From Methylomonas montana (lineage in GTDB: Bacteria; Pseudomonadota; Gammaproteobacteria; Methylococcales; Methylomonadaceae), in assembly GCF_030490285.1 (NCBI RefSeq), contig NZ_CP129884.1, positions 2,852,001 through 2,916,000 of the forward strand: DNA of 64,000 bases, in the 5' to 3' direction. Each line of letters starts with the position of its first letter. The first letter of the stretch is position 1. The position numbers were made by a program, and so were the translations under genes. The notes under the pieces were generated by a model. It had not been told where the DNA came from, did no database searches, and saw only the letters and a program-made list of their open reading frames with translations. Below are positions 43,722-53,253 of this stretch, one piece after another.

Positions 43722-44720
43722 ATGCTAAAAACCAAGTTATCTCAGGCAGTGGCGCTTGCCCTTACCAGCGTCACGATGACGGCAATTTCCAGTTCAACCG
43801 CCGCGGCTGCGACCGTATCTTACAACGCGTTCAACCATGACCGCTCCGCTCCCAACGCCTTGGTATCGGGTGGCAACGGCACGGACGGCTGGATGAGAAC
43901 CGCGGCCAATGCTTGCGGTTCTGCCGGCAGCAGTTGCGGAGCCGGCCCTGCCACCAGTAACAACCCGACCAAAGTCGTTGCGGCCGGCAATGGTGCCGTA
44001 GCCTGGGTTGGCAACGACGCCCGCACCGATGCCAACTTCAACTATGCCGGCACCCAAACATTGAACTGGACGGCGGTAATCGGCGCCGACGAAACCGCCA
44101 CAGTATCGAGACTGGATTCCAATACTCGTTACGGCGGCACCGTGCTGGCGGACGGCACCACCTTTAACTACGCCGATATCGATACCGCGAAAGGTGCTTG
44201 GCACGACGGTACCAGCGATGGCTGGAAACACGATACCGACATCGGTTTATTCAAATCGAATGTGACTCAGACCGTGACATTGTCCATCTCCAGCCTGCTC
44301 GGCAATGGCGCCTTAAACGAAACCCCGGATTACGGCTTTACCGTATTTGAAGGCAAAAACACCGGTACTACCAATTATACCCACCATGGCGCCTGGCATA
44401 CCATAGATCCAACCAGCGCGGACGCGGTCGGCAATAACGACACCCAGATCACCGATCCCAACCCTTTCGGCGGCAGCGGCCTGACGACGTTAATTCTCGA
44501 TGACGTGTTTGGCAACAGTGCCACCTTTACTGCCGAAGCCGGCAAGATATACACCATCTTGCTGGGCGGCTATCAAGGTGGCGATTGGATCGAAACACGC
44601 AACGATTACCAGTTGACCATCACGGCCGCACCGGTTCCGATTCCGGGCGCGGTATGGCTGTTTGGTAGCGCGCTGACCGGCTTCATCGGCTTACGGCGTC
44701 GTAAACGCACACTCGCGTAA
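43722..44720 (+). CDS. PEP-CTERM-type secreted protein
   Basis: A 332-residue protein. A signal peptide (ending AAA, near residue 28) precedes a beta-rich domain with many Gly, Asn and Thr and a possible disulfide pair (ANACGSAGSSC). The sorting tail APVPIPGAVWLFGSALTGFIGL plus RRRKR matches the PEP-CTERM pattern (V-P-x-P, membrane helix, basic end). A GAGG ribosome site precedes the ATG at 43722. A strong terminator follows. Confidence 0.85.
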   Translation: MLKTKLSQAVALALTSVTMTAISSSTAAAATVSYNAFNHDRSAPNALVSGGNGTDGWMRTAANACGSAGSSCGAGPATSNNPTKVVAAGNGAVAWVGNDARTDANFNYAGTQTLNWTAVIGADETATVSRLDSNTRYGGTVLADGTTFNYADIDTAKGAWHDGTSDGWKHDTDIGLFKSNVTQTVTLSISSLLGNGALNETPDYGFTVFEGKNTGTTNYTHHGAWHTIDPTSADAVGNNDTQITDPNPFGGSGLTTLILDDVFGNSATFTAEAGKIYTILLGGYQGGDWIETRNDYQLTITAAPVPIPGAVWLFGSALTGFIGLRRRKRTLA

Positions 44721-44747
44721 GCTTGTAGCCAAGGTCGGCACTATCGA

Positions 44748-44780
44748 CCCGTTCGGCCTTAAGGGCCGAACGGGTTTTTT
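44748..44780 (+). terminator. Intrinsic terminator
   Basis: Perfect 11-bp stem (44748-44758 with 44764-44774), 5-base loop, six T (44775-44780). It ends the PEP-CTERM gene transcript. Confidence 0.93.
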
Positions 44781-44838
44781 GATGGCGCCCCCAGCATCGA
44801 TAGACTGTTACATTTTGAAATAAAAAACGATTAACACG

Positions 44839-46368
44839 ATGAACCCGTTCATGCAACTCGGCCAAGCCGCCGTTCAAAATAAGGATTTCGGATCTGCCGT
44901 GGAGTGGTTTGCCAAAGCGGCGGCCGACAATCCCAAGGACCCGCAAATCAAGGCTTGCCTAGGGCAGTCCTTATGCTGGCTAGGCAAGAAAAATGAAGGT
45001 CTGGCGCATTTACGTCAGTCCGGGCAGCTATTATTGAAAAAAGCCCGCAAAAGCCGCGACATCGGCTTGGCATTGGATTTGGCCGACCAGTTGCAATACT
45101 GGAGCGATTTTCCCGGCTCACTCGAAGTATGTCGGCAAGCCGTCCAAATTAATCCCGGAGCGGTTCGAGGCTATCAATTGCTAGCCTTGACTCACTCGCG
45201 CCTGAACCAAAAAAAATCCGCTTTGGCGGCAGGCAGACAGGCATTAAAGCTGGTGCCCAATAGCGCCATGCTGACCATTTTGTTGGCCACGCTGGAAGCT
45301 GCGGACGGCCTGAATCCGGAGGCTAAGCAACGCCTGGGAAAGGTTTTGCAAAATCCCTTATTAACGATCGAAGAGCAATTTCGGGCGCATAAGGAACTGG
45401 CGCGCATCCTGGATAAACTTGGCGATTACGATCAGGTGTTTGCCCATCTGCATGCCGCGGCCGAGATCGCGCCACGCTTGCCGGAAGTAAAGCGCCAAGA
45501 CCCGGATTTAGTACCGAACATGCTGGCAAGCCACCGCCGCGAATTCGACCGTGAACTACTCGGGCGCTGGTCGAACACCTGTTTTCCGGACGACCAACCC
45601 GCGCCGGTGTTCTTGCTGGGTTTTATGCGCACCGGCACCACGTTGACCCAGGAAGTGCTGGCCGCCCATCCGAATATTTTCGTCGCTGATGAGACCGATC
45701 TGATTGCTTCGGTTGTCAAGGAATTGAACCGCCTCTCAAACGGCCAAGGTAGTCTCGCCGAGCAACTGCGTCAGCTCGATTTAGCCGGCGTGCTGCATTT
45801 ACGCCGATTTTATTGGCATCGCGCCCGCGCATTGTTTGGCGAAAAAATCGGCAAGCGCTTGCTGCTGGACAAAACCACGATGAACACTATTGATCTGGGC
45901 TTGATCAATTGCCTGTTTCCGGATGCCAAATTAGTGTTTCTGTTGCGCGACCCTCGCGACGTCTGTTTGAGTTGCTTCATGCAGACCATGACGCCTACGC
46001 CATCGACGGTACAGTTGTTAAGCTGGGACGGAACGGCACGGTTTTATGCGCAAGTCATGGATTGGTGGCTGACGGTAAAACCGCAATTGACCATGGACTT
46101 TATCGAGTTCCGTTATGAAGACGCGGTTTTCGATTTCGAACAGGCTTTCCGCAACGTATTCGACTTTCTTAATCTACGCTGGGACCCGGCGGTAATCGAA
46201 TTTCATAAACATGCGGCGGGCAAATACATCGCCAGCCCGAGCTTTAATCAAGTGGCCCAACCGCTGTATTCGTCGTCCGTCGGCCGCTGGCGGCGCTATC
46301 AATCGCAATACCCTGTAGTCGCAGACTATTTGCAAGCCTTTATCGGCGAATTTGGTTACGAAAACTAA
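44839..46368 (+). CDS. TPR-sulfotransferase
   Basis: A 509-residue protein with N-terminal tetratricopeptide repeats (about residues 1-215) and a C-terminal PAPS-dependent sulfotransferase domain. The 5'-phosphosulfate loop is GFMRTGTTLTQEVL near residue 260, and the 3'-phosphate motif is FLLRDPRDVCLSC near residue 370. The C-terminal helix SPSFNQVAQPLYSSSVGRWRRY is typical. Bacterial members sulfate peptides, glycans or small molecules. With surface proteins on both sides, a secreted or surface substrate is plausible. No membrane segment is seen. Confidence 0.88.
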   Translation: MNPFMQLGQAAVQNKDFGSAVEWFAKAAADNPKDPQIKACLGQSLCWLGKKNEGLAHLRQSGQLLLKKARKSRDIGLALDLADQLQYWSDFPGSLEVCRQAVQINPGAVRGYQLLALTHSRLNQKKSALAAGRQALKLVPNSAMLTILLATLEAADGLNPEAKQRLGKVLQNPLLTIEEQFRAHKELARILDKLGDYDQVFAHLHAAAEIAPRLPEVKRQDPDLVPNMLASHRREFDRELLGRWSNTCFPDDQPAPVFLLGFMRTGTTLTQEVLAAHPNIFVADETDLIASVVKELNRLSNGQGSLAEQLRQLDLAGVLHLRRFYWHRARALFGEKIGKRLLLDKTTMNTIDLGLINCLFPDAKLVFLLRDPRDVCLSCFMQTMTPTPSTVQLLSWDGTARFYAQVMDWWLTVKPQLTMDFIEFRYEDAVFDFEQAFRNVFDFLNLRWDPAVIEFHKHAAGKYIASPSFNQVAQPLYSSSVGRWRRYQSQYPVVADYLQAFIGEFGYEN

Positions 46369-46828
46369 GCCCCCGCAATCCGCCTGCTCTACCCTAGACG
46401 TTAACCAGCATGCCTGGCGATACGGCAAAGCATCTCAAAACGATAATCGCACAGATATTTGCCGAGGCTAAATCGCGAAAATCTTAAAAACTGCGGGATA
46501 TGACTTACCCATAGGGCATTTCCCCCAGTTTACCTACCAGCATTAAGTTGACTTATCGAAAAAATCGACTAGCAGCGGCCACGCACCCAGTGTTTACTAA
46601 TAAACCCAACAGCAAATGATTAACAACACTTTGATTTTGTTGATTTTATATAAACATTTAGTCTTAAAACACAATCAGGCATGGCTATTGCGTTTGCGAT
46701 AGTGATGTCGAGTCGGAAAACAGTCCTATCGGTTGCCATGATCAGAAACATCCGGAGCTGTGTTTTCTGTCAAATCCCACCGTTGTCCGCCGCATCCGCC
46801 TTACTTCGTACAACACAGGATGATAAGA
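46369..46828. other. A/T-rich intergenic region
   Basis: About 460 bases, clearly richer in A and T than neighbouring genes. It includes a weak TTGACT-N16-TAGCAG near 46548, but I do not support it as a promoter. No gene or RNA structure recognised. Confidence 0.35.
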
Positions 46829-48952
46829 ATGAAAAAACACATAAAACTCTCTATGGCGTTTGCCGTGCTAACGCTCGGATATGTATTGACGCCACGGCCA
46901 GAAGCTCCTTTCACCGGCCACGGTAACGTCGATACCTTAAGCAGTCTCTACAACCGTTGGAAAACCAGTCACGAGCAACAGGGCAATATTGAAACGCTAC
47001 GCATTGCGTTAACTTACTCTAAAGCTCAGTCTAAGGACCTGACTAGTGCAAGCGGCGTGGCCTTGCTGAATTTGGTCAGCGGCCAGTTACAAGTCGCCGT
47101 CAATGGCTTATCCGATGCGGAGCAACACGATGTCTGGCTGCTAGACAATCACAAAACGGCTAACGCCGATAGCGCCATCAAAATCGGCCGCTTGTCGGCA
47201 AATCATAGGCTGATCACGCAGCTGGATGCCGACCGTTTGAACGGTTTCGCGATAGATGGCATCGCCATTGCCACCGCCAACCAGACACCGCAATCCGGCG
47301 GCCTATTGTTTGGTTCGCCAAGCCTTTTGCAACGCCTCTATTACACCGAACGCTATTGGCCCACCGCCAATTTGGGCACAGCCAAGGCCGAAGTCGGCCA
47401 ACCTCAGCCGGCACGAGCGCCATTCGAGTTTCTGTTACCGAAAACGGCGCAAGCCTCGGCTGGCGAATCCAACGATCGACTGACTCGATTGATTGCCCGT
47501 GGTCAGCAGATTTTTACCGAGGAAACCTTTGCCGGCAATGGCCGCACTTGCGCGACCTGTCACCGCCCGGACAACAATCACACCATCGATCCAAACTACA
47601 TTGCCAAATTACCCAAAACCGATCCGCTGTTTGTCGCCGAAACCCGTCCCGAGCTGGCCGATCTTGAAAAGCCAGCCTTGCTCAGGCAGTTTGGCCTGTT
47701 CATAGCCAACATCGACGGTTTCGACAGGCCGCCCGTGATGCGTAGCGCCTCCCATTTGCTGGGTATCGCCAATACCTTGACCTTCGAAACAGCGGTTAAC
47801 CCAGGCTATGGGAACGGCGAATTTAGCCAGGACAACGATTATTTCAACGCCCACGACGCCGAGGCGCAACAGTCCGGCACCCACACCCAAGCCATCGGCT
47901 GGTCCAGTGATGGCGCGCCTGACGGCGGATCGCTTAGGGATTTCGCCAAGGGCGCCATCAAACAACATATGCCGAAAACCCTGGTACGAGCGGAGAACAT
48001 CGATTTCAGATTACCGACCGAAGACGAACTAGATGCGCTGGAAGCCTATATGTTATCGCTGGGGCGCAGTAGCGAGATCAATCTGGCGAATATGTATTTC
48101 AAATCGCCGCTGGTCCAAAACGGCTTGTTGTTGTTTAACACCAAGAACAATCCGAAACTGGGCGACGGCAGTGTGGTGTATGGTACGACCGCCAACTGTA
48201 ACGGTTGCCATTCCAATGCCGGCGGCATCAGTTCCACCACCAACGCCAATCCCACCCGCGACACCGGTGTCGAGCGAATGCGCGATCAACTGCATCATTT
48301 AGCCGATCCCAATGTCGCCTACGACGGCGGTTTTGGTCAACAGTTGCAGACCGATTGCGGCCCCAATTTTGACCAGACCTGCTACAGCGACGGTAGTCAA
48401 GCCCCCAGCGGCACAACGACTCGCCCGAGCGATCATCACGGCTTGAATCGTTTCAACACACCGTCTTTGATTGAAGCGGCCGATACCGCGCCCTACTTCC
48501 ACAACAACAGCGTAACCACGCTTGAGGAAACCGTCGCCTATTACAATACCGATGCGTTCAACGCTTCGCCGGGTGCGTATACCTCCAGCAAGGCTAACCG
48601 CCAAGGCAAACTGGATTCGTCGCAAGTCATTGCCGTGGCCATGTTCCTACGCTCGATCAATGTGTTGGAAAACATCCGCAGTTCCAATCTATTGGATCAG
48701 AAAGCGATCGCGCTCAACGGCGAACAGAGCATTAGATCCTTGAAGCTGGCCATCGCCGATACCCAAGATGCCATCGACGTGTTGCAGGAGGCGGTTATCA
48801 ATCCTTATCCCGATGCATTGGAAAAGTTGCAACAAGCGCTTTATCTTGAAAACCAGGCCGCTAACAGATTCAATCCACGCCGAGGCACTTTAATGCGCAA
48901 AGCGATGGCGCTCAAAAGTCAGGCCCGCGACTTGATCGTCAGCGGCGGTTAA
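46829..48952 (+). CDS. Second large di-heme cytochrome c peroxidase-like protein
   Basis: A 707-residue exported protein. The start at 46829 has an AGGA ribosome site and a signal-anchor-like N-terminus (IKLSMAFAVLTLGYVL). Heme c sites: CATCH near residue 242 and CNGCH near residue 457. After the second heme come FNTPSLIEAADTAPYFHNNSVTTLEETVAYY, the usual end of this superfamily, and a helical tail of about 80 residues. The first 190 residues carry no known domain. The substrate is unknown. It is not closely similar to the protein at 35479 outside the heme regions. Confidence 0.83.
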   Translation: MKKHIKLSMAFAVLTLGYVLTPRPEAPFTGHGNVDTLSSLYNRWKTSHEQQGNIETLRIALTYSKAQSKDLTSASGVALLNLVSGQLQVAVNGLSDAEQHDVWLLDNHKTANADSAIKIGRLSANHRLITQLDADRLNGFAIDGIAIATANQTPQSGGLLFGSPSLLQRLYYTERYWPTANLGTAKAEVGQPQPARAPFEFLLPKTAQASAGESNDRLTRLIARGQQIFTEETFAGNGRTCATCHRPDNNHTIDPNYIAKLPKTDPLFVAETRPELADLEKPALLRQFGLFIANIDGFDRPPVMRSASHLLGIANTLTFETAVNPGYGNGEFSQDNDYFNAHDAEAQQSGTHTQAIGWSSDGAPDGGSLRDFAKGAIKQHMPKTLVRAENIDFRLPTEDELDALEAYMLSLGRSSEINLANMYFKSPLVQNGLLLFNTKNNPKLGDGSVVYGTTANCNGCHSNAGGISSTTNANPTRDTGVERMRDQLHHLADPNVAYDGGFGQQLQTDCGPNFDQTCYSDGSQAPSGTTTRPSDHHGLNRFNTPSLIEAADTAPYFHNNSVTTLEETVAYYNTDAFNASPGAYTSSKANRQGKLDSSQVIAVAMFLRSINVLENIRSSNLLDQKAIALNGEQSIRSLKLAIADTQDAIDVLQEAVINPYPDALEKLQQALYLENQAANRFNPRRGTLMRKAMALKSQARDLIVSGG

Positions 48953-48990
48953 CCGAACTCTCAAGACAAGCAATTCTGTTGCCCACTTAA

Positions 48991-49038
48991 CAAAGCCCGT
49001 TTCCCCCGATCAGCGCGGGCAACGGGCTTTGTATTTTG
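48991..49038 (+). terminator. Terminator-like stem-loop after di-heme gene
   Basis: An 11-bp perfect outer stem (48991-49001 with 49021-49031), a smaller inner stem in the loop, and a T-rich tail. It lies 38 bases past the stop. Confidence 0.7.
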
Positions 49039-49167
49039 GACCGGTAACAGATACCCCCTTCAATCAAAACCAATCGCGATACCGTCGGCATCCAAATTCA
49101 TCGTTGAAGACCAAATATGCAGTCCGTATTGTGATGATGTATTTTCCAGCAGTCATAAAAAAGCCGG

Positions 49168-49917
49168 TTAGCGCGTTTCGCAATCGGCAAGTGGCAAGCG
49201 GACATAGGAAATATTCCGAGCAGCAGCGCTCTGAGGCTGCATAAATCGAATGAATAATGCCGACCGAGTCTTGGTTCTCTGCCTAATTTCGGCCATTACA
49301 CCGCGCTCCGCCAACTGGGCTTTAAATACGATTGCCCGCTGCTTATCACTAAAAACGCCTAGCGACAATGCCCCTTTGACCTCGCCGTCCATTACCGTCC
49401 AGATATCGGTAAATCCTTTGGCTTTTAACATCATTTTATTGATACGCGCTTGCTCGGCGTCTTTCGCCGCTGGGTAATAAACCTGAAAATCGGCGGACAT
49501 GGCCAACTCTTTTGAAACGACCTCGAAAGCCTTTATATGCTCAGCGTTGCTCCAACGCCGCGCATCGGCTTGATCGACAAACGGTCCGGCTTCGTAACAA
49601 TTATTTCTCTCGGCTTGCTGCTCGGTTGCAGCTGTCGGCTTAGGAGCCGGCTGACCTTTCATGATAAAAGCGTTGCCCTGTGGCGCCGTCAAACGTTGAA
49701 ATATGTCTGTCACTTGCTGAGCTTGTAATTCAGCAAGCTGCCGATCCTGATGCGCCGAAATTTCTGCGCCGCGCCGCGCCGTATCTCGTTCGCTGACTAA
49801 TAATAACGAAGGTAGGCTGCTTGGCAACTCAACGGGTGGAGTCAATCCCCCCGCATGGAATTCCCAGAAAAAAAATAGAATATTAAGCAGACAAACGACA
49901 AAAAACAGGGACTTCAT
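49168..49917 (-). CDS. SPOR-like domain protein of the birA-coaX operon
   Basis: A 249-residue protein with one N-terminal membrane anchor (about residues 2-18) and a C-terminal domain (about 155-225, DFQVYYPAAKD ... GALSLGVFSDKQRAIVFKAQLAERGV) that resembles a SPOR peptidoglycan-binding domain. A gene of this kind regularly follows coaX in gammaproteobacteria. Its ATG overlaps the coaX stop (ATGA), so the start at 49917 is preferred over the longer frame to 49938. It is probably an envelope protein binding denuded glycan strands. Confidence 0.75.
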   Translation of the reverse strand: MKSLFFVVCLLNILFFFWEFHAGGLTPPVELPSSLPSLLLVSERDTARRGAEISAHQDRQLAELQAQQVTDIFQRLTAPQGNAFIMKGQPAPKPTAATEQQAERNNCYEAGPFVDQADARRWSNAEHIKAFEVVSKELAMSADFQVYYPAAKDAEQARINKMMLKAKGFTDIWTVMDGEVKGALSLGVFSDKQRAIVFKAQLAERGVMAEIRQRTKTRSALFIRFMQPQSAAARNISYVRLPLADCETR

Positions 49918-50654
49918 GAGGCATTTTCGTTTCGGCAATAATTAAGCAGGCCTTTAAAGACCAATTGACTATCGACGATAGAGGGGACGGCCAATTGCCC
50001 GGCGACCCTTTCTGCGTCGCCACCGCTCAAAATCAGTCGATAGGGTTTGGATTGTCTGCGCAACACCGCTTCCACCATACCTACCGCCGCCAATAAAGTG
50101 CCGTTGTCGATAGCCGCTTCGGTGGCGGTCGCCAGACTTGTAGCGGATTGTTTTTCGCTAAACGGCAGCGCCGCGGTATTTTGCGCCAAGGCCTTTTTCA
50201 TCAACAATAAACCCGAACTGATCAGCCCACCCAAGTGCCGTCCATCCGCCTCGATAAAGTCGATGGTGATAGCGGTGCCGCAATCGACGATACAGCTGCA
50301 TCCGGGATAATAACGATGCGCAGCCAGTAGCGCCAACCAGCGATCCACTCCCAGTTTTTCCGGTCGGCAATAGGCGTTGATGACACCAAAGGCCTGCGCT
50401 TCGGCCAGCGGCACGATGATTTCGATTGCCGGCCAGAGCTGTTTAGCCAGTTGTACAATAGCCGCGGCTACTTGCTGCCCCGCTACCGTCGCGATTGCCA
50501 GTTGCCGTGGCCTATCGATACCGGACCAGATCTGCCGCAATAGTTCGATAAAATCCGCTGCTCTATAGTCGACAAATTCAGTGTGGTGAATGACATCAGC
50601 GTCGGCAATCGCCCATTTCAGACGCGAATTTCCGATATCGACCAGTAAAATCAT
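49914..50654 (-). CDS. coaX: Type III pantothenate kinase
   Basis: A 246-residue cytoplasmic kinase catalysing the first step of coenzyme A synthesis. The ATPase-fold motifs are LLVDIGNSRLKWA at the N-terminus (DxGN), KLGVDRWLALLAA (PxxxGxDR-like) and IVDCGTAITIDFI, with GGLISSGLLLMKKAL following. It overlaps birA by 4 bases (ATGA) and the downstream SPOR gene by 4 bases, so the three are translationally coupled. Confidence 0.95.
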   Translation of the reverse strand: MILLVDIGNSRLKWAIADADVIHHTEFVDYRAADFIELLRQIWSGIDRPRQLAIATVAGQQVAAAIVQLAKQLWPAIEIIVPLAEAQAFGVINAYCRPEKLGVDRWLALLAAHRYYPGCSCIVDCGTAITIDFIEADGRHLGGLISSGLLLMKKALAQNTAALPFSEKQSATSLATATEAAIDNGTLLAAVGMVEAVLRRQSKPYRLILSGGDAERVAGQLAVPSIVDSQLVFKGLLNYCRNENAS

Positions 50655-51643
50655 GACGGCCTGAAACTGACTTCGCCGGACGCAAAAGCGCGAACCTGAC
50701 CATCTGCCTGTGCCAATAGCAATAAACCCTGCTCATCGATTCCCAACACGGTACCATGATAAGCCTGCTCGGCCATAAAAATGCTGACCTGTTTTCCTTG
50801 CATGCAATCGTAACCGCGCCATTCCTCGATATAACCGCTTAAGGTTCGCGACTCAAATTCGGCAATCACCGGCAACAGTTGATTCAATAAAGCCGCGACG
50901 ATTTGGTTGCGTTGGCAATGCATGGCATTTGCCAAAATGCCATGCAAATCCACCCAATCCTGCTCGATACCTTGCGCCTGATGCTCGGGCATGTAGATAT
51001 TCAAACCCAAGCCCATCACCGCATGACAGGGCCCGCTGCTTTCGCCGGACACTTCGATTAAAATGCCGGCTAATTTGCGCTGCCGCCAATAAATATCGTT
51101 CGGCCATTTCAGCCCGACTTCCGCGATGCCTAAGCCCCGTAAGGCGCGCACCACCGCGACACCCATCGCCAAACTCAGCCCGGCAATAGCCGCCGGCCCA
51201 CCCTGGAACCGCCATAAAATCGATAGGTAAACATTGTGTCCGAACGGCGAAACCCACTGCCGCCCACGCCTGCCTTTCCCGGCTGTCTGTTGTTCGGCCA
51301 GACAAACCAGGCCGCTTTCGCCGCCGCGTTGGGCTTGTTCAAGTAAATGAGTGTTGGTGGAATGAATTTGGTCGTGAATTTCCAGCTGTTTGAACAATTG
51401 CCTCGTCTGCGCCTCAAGATGCTGATCGATTTTCTGTTTCTCCAGCAATTGCAAAGGTCTTGGCAAGCGGTAACCTTTGCCTGATACTGCCGAGAGTTCG
51501 ATGCCCAGCTCCGCCAAGACCTGTTGTTGTTTCCAGACCGCCGAACGGCTAATCCCGAGCGTTTGCGCCAACTCGGTGCCGGAATGAAACCGACCGTCTG
51601 CCAATAGCGATAACAGTTGTTTAAGCTTGGGCGAAATCAACAT
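50651..51643 (-). CDS. birA: Biotin--protein ligase / biotin repressor BirA
   Basis: A 330-residue bifunctional enzyme that attaches biotin to carrier proteins and may repress biotin genes. It has an N-terminal winged helix-turn-helix (residues about 5-60, HSGTELAQTLGISRSAVWKQ), the catalytic glycine-rich loop GKGRRGRQW near residues 123-131, LKWPNDIYW, and a C-terminal SH3-like domain. It is the first gene of the birA-coaX-SPOR operon. Confidence 0.95.
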   Translation of the reverse strand: MLISPKLKQLLSLLADGRFHSGTELAQTLGISRSAVWKQQQVLAELGIELSAVSGKGYRLPRPLQLLEKQKIDQHLEAQTRQLFKQLEIHDQIHSTNTHLLEQAQRGGESGLVCLAEQQTAGKGRRGRQWVSPFGHNVYLSILWRFQGGPAAIAGLSLAMGVAVVRALRGLGIAEVGLKWPNDIYWRQRKLAGILIEVSGESSGPCHAVMGLGLNIYMPEHQAQGIEQDWVDLHGILANAMHCQRNQIVAALLNQLLPVIAEFESRTLSGYIEEWRGYDCMQGKQVSIFMAEQAYHGTVLGIDEQGLLLLAQADGQVRAFASGEVSFRPS

Positions 51644-51694
51644 CCACGCATGATCCGGTTACCACCCATTAACGTAGAGAACCACAAATCGAGA

Positions 51695-52279
51695 TCAGCT
51701 TTCGTTTTTAACGCGCAATTGCTGTAATTGTTTCTTGATGACATGTTTGATCAGCAATTCCCTGTCGTCGTCTGTAAGATTGATATATTCCACGCAAATG
51801 GCGAACGGCCGCTGCGGATTGTCTGCCGAAATGTCCTTGCATTGCACCACCCGCGCATAAGCAACGATCACCGCCATGCAGGACGTCAACAGCATGCGTA
51901 ATTCCAGCAGTTCCCCTTCGTCAAGGGCCTCCTCGTTGCTAAAGGCCAAACCGGTGGCACTGAGACTGACTTCGCGGGTATCGTGTTCGGAAAATTGTTC
52001 GCTCTGGGCGTTGATCGCCTGCGCAATCAGATTGATCTTGGTGTCGATGATTTTAAGATACTCGAACATTTCCGGATCCCGTCGCTCCAGGCGCGGCGAT
52101 AACATTCGGGCCTCTTGCGTCAACACCTCCAGCGCGGCCGTTAGCGAACAATTACCCAATACATCTTTGGAAACATGACTCAACTCACTAACGTCTTTTT
52201 TATCGATGACTTTATGCAGCAGATTGATGGTGTCATTAACCCGAAAATAGCGCCTTTTTTCTTCAATTTCATCCGCCAT
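51695..52279 (-). CDS. PilZ-domain c-di-GMP receptor-like protein
   Basis: A 194-residue cytoplasmic protein. The N-terminal KRRYFRVND and the later DTREVSLSATGLAFSNEE fit the PilZ pattern (RxxxR, then a D/N-x-S-x-x-G motif), though the two are separated by about 80 helical residues and the second lacks part of the consensus. It may answer cyclic di-GMP levels, which fits the GGDEF protein at the left edge. It lies downstream of tusC on the same strand. Confidence 0.75.
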   Translation of the reverse strand: MADEIEEKRRYFRVNDTINLLHKVIDKKDVSELSHVSKDVLGNCSLTAALEVLTQEARMLSPRLERRDPEMFEYLKIIDTKINLIAQAINAQSEQFSEHDTREVSLSATGLAFSNEEALDEGELLELRMLLTSCMAVIVAYARVVQCKDISADNPQRPFAICVEYINLTDDDRELLIKHVIKKQLQQLRVKNES

Positions 52280-52370
52280 GGCGTGCTTGTCCTCAGTTTA
52301 TTGGGTAAGGTTAAAATTTCCGAACTTGAGATTTTAGCCTATGCGGCCTCAATTCAGGTAATGGGTCGTA

Positions 52371-52727
52371 TCAATCCGGGATAAGCACATCGTATCCGGC
52401 TATCAGGCGGTTAACTTCCCGGCGCGCGACACTCACCACCGGCAAGATCAAATCATCGACATCCAGGCCTCTAGCCTGCAAAGACTCCCGCTCCACGTAT
52501 AAATCGTTGACATCGTAGATTGCCAGAGCCTTAAATATCGCCGCGCTATCCTTCAACGCCAACTCGCTCGGTTGCTGATGTTTTTTCAATTGCCAGACAC
52601 CATCGTCGGCAAACAGCAACGCCACTTTCTGATCGAAGGCAGCTGCGGTCAAAATCGCATCCAGGGTTTCCTGAAGCTGGCTACCGTCATGAGGTAAACG
52701 GCGCATCACAAACAAATACTGTTTCAT
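52371..52727 (-). CDS. tusC: TusC/DsrF-like sulfur-relay protein
   Basis: A 118-residue DsrEFH-family protein: MKQYLFVMRRLPHDGSQLQE at the start, then VALLFADDGVWQLKKHQQP. TusC forms the TusBCD complex that moves sulfur to TusE for tRNA 2-thiolation (or acts in sulfur oxidation as DsrF). It sits 7 bases behind tusD. A tusB or tusE gene does not follow; the next gene is the PilZ protein. Confidence 0.88.
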   Translation of the reverse strand: MKQYLFVMRRLPHDGSQLQETLDAILTAAAFDQKVALLFADDGVWQLKKHQQPSELALKDSAAIFKALAIYDVNDLYVERESLQARGLDVDDLILPVVSVARREVNRLIAGYDVLIPD

Positions 52728-52734
52728 AAGGCAA

Positions 52735-53124
52735 TCAACCGAACACGATGCAACGATCAGCCAGCAAGGTCGCCTCCAGCCATTGCCCCAAACCGGCTAT
52801 CCGAAATCCAGGCGCTACATCGTCGTCCTGTTTGCCCTGCCGCCTGGCCTCGTCGAGACAGAGCAAGCCGCGACGTTGAGCCGCCGAGATACACACCACC
52901 AGATCCAGTCCGTGCTGCGCCGCTAACAGCGACCAATTCCGGCTGATCTGCAACTCATCGTCCGGCGGACTGGCGTAGCGAAAGGCGTGATAAACCCCCT
53001 CCTTGTAGAAAAACACCCGCAAAACCTGGTGTTCCGCCTGTAATAAGGCCTGCACAAACCGATAGGCATTGAGGCCGGCATTGCTGGCATAAGGACTGGC
53101 ATTAACTTGTACGGCGTATTTCAT
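52735..53124 (-). CDS. tusD: TusD/DsrE-like sulfurtransferase subunit
   Basis: A 129-residue sulfur carrier. It starts MKYAVQVNASPYASNAGLNAY and has VLRVFFYKEGVYHA and the persulfide-forming cysteine in LVVCISAAQRRG (near residue 80). The frame is open to 53166 but the start at 53124 matches TusD. It is followed directly by tusC. Cytoplasmic. Confidence 0.9.
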   Translation of the reverse strand: MKYAVQVNASPYASNAGLNAYRFVQALLQAEHQVLRVFFYKEGVYHAFRYASPPDDELQISRNWSLLAAQHGLDLVVCISAAQRRGLLCLDEARRQGKQDDDVAPGFRIAGLGQWLEATLLADRCIVFG

Positions 53125-53253
53125 CGCACGGTAAAATGTATTAATTGAACTAAAGATTCGCCGCATTTTAATACGTGCAAACCTCGCATGCCCGTTTTTG
53201 CCGCGAGTTGCTTCGCAATTGAACCAATTTTGCAGCCCCCTGTCCCAGTTTCC

